A DNA stretch of 12,969 nucleotides from JAVZGQ01 sp038998365 (lineage in GTDB: Archaea; Aenigmatarchaeota; Aenigmatarchaeia; CG10238-14; SCSR01). The stretch lies in contig JAVZHJ010000021.1 of NCBI GenBank assembly GCA_038998365.1, positions 1 through 12,969 of the forward strand, read 5' to 3'. This document shows positions 12,942 through 12,969 of this stretch, piece after piece; the first letter of the stretch is position 1, and each line of letters starts with the position of its first letter. A program made the translations under genes and the position numbers. Below the pieces are notes generated by a model that saw nothing but the letters and a program-made list of their open reading frames with translations, made no database searches and was not told the origin of the DNA.

Positions 12942-12969
12942 GAAGATTTTATGGGCAGGAAAATCTGTT
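12940..12969 (+). CDS. Possible start of a divergent gene cut by the right edge
   Basis: An ATG at 12940 opens a frame (MKILWAGKSV) to the window end; a second ATG in another frame at 12951 (MGRKIC) is also open. Ten codons or fewer cannot decide between them or show that either is real. The spacing to dphB (27 bases) would fit the divergent packing seen at 9840-9868. Confidence 0.2.
   Translation, partial: MKILWAGKSV

Noticed and set aside
1..12969. tRNA, rRNA, CRISPR array, insertion sequence or attachment site
   Set aside because: I looked for cloverleaf-like stems, regularly spaced repeats, transposase motifs and long direct or inverted repeats and saw none; coding sequence fills nearly the whole window, and no gene-free stretch exceeds 60 bases.

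Overview
This A+T-rich window looks archaeal. The clearest marker is a diphthine synthase gene (dphB) at the right end; this step of diphthamide synthesis on elongation factor 2 is known from archaea and eukaryotes. The window also holds an archaeal-type secretion ATPase and membrane-platform pair, Shine-Dalgarno sites of the GGTGATC type, and a TATA box at the distance expected for a leaderless transcript. Gene packing is extreme: ATGA/GTGA overlaps, overlapping convergent ends and almost no spacers. Together with the many cysteine-rich surface proteins this suggests a small-genome, uncultivated (DPANN-like) archaeon. The lineage is inference; nothing in the window fixes it.

Layout. (1) Positions 1-1929, plus strand: the 3' part of a large secreted, cysteine-rich, multidomain surface protein, cut by the window edge. 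(2) Positions 1926-9839, minus strand, read from right to left: one tightly coupled operon. It starts with a 744-residue TadA/ArlI/VirB11-type ATPase and a 645-residue TadC/ArlJ-type polytopic platform protein. Eight small proteins follow, each with one N-terminal membrane helix and most with an outward-facing domain. Two of the eight (41 and 55 residues) are so short that a usual ORF length cut-off would miss them. The 55-residue one has the hallmarks of a class III prepilin: KG cleavage site, Glu at mature position 5 and a hydrophobic helix. (3) Positions 9840-9868: a 29-bp spacer between divergent genes. (4) Positions 9869-12161, plus strand: four genes for a coiled-coil protein, a UBA-like/coiled-coil protein and two paralogous five-helix membrane proteins; none has a function I can name. 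(5) Positions 12136-12912, minus strand: dphB with its own promoter, overlapping the preceding gene tail to tail.

Working model. The minus-strand operon encodes an archaeal type IV filament system, or a related secretion/adhesion machine. The ATPase and platform protein would drive assembly of a filament built from the 55-residue mini-pilin and/or the 41-residue protein. The larger single-helix proteins would act as minor pilins or tip and adhesion subunits. The divergent plus-strand cassette may supply accessory cytoplasmic and membrane components. No prepilin peptidase and no archaellin-like gene lie in the window, so the filament type and its processing enzyme remain unknown.
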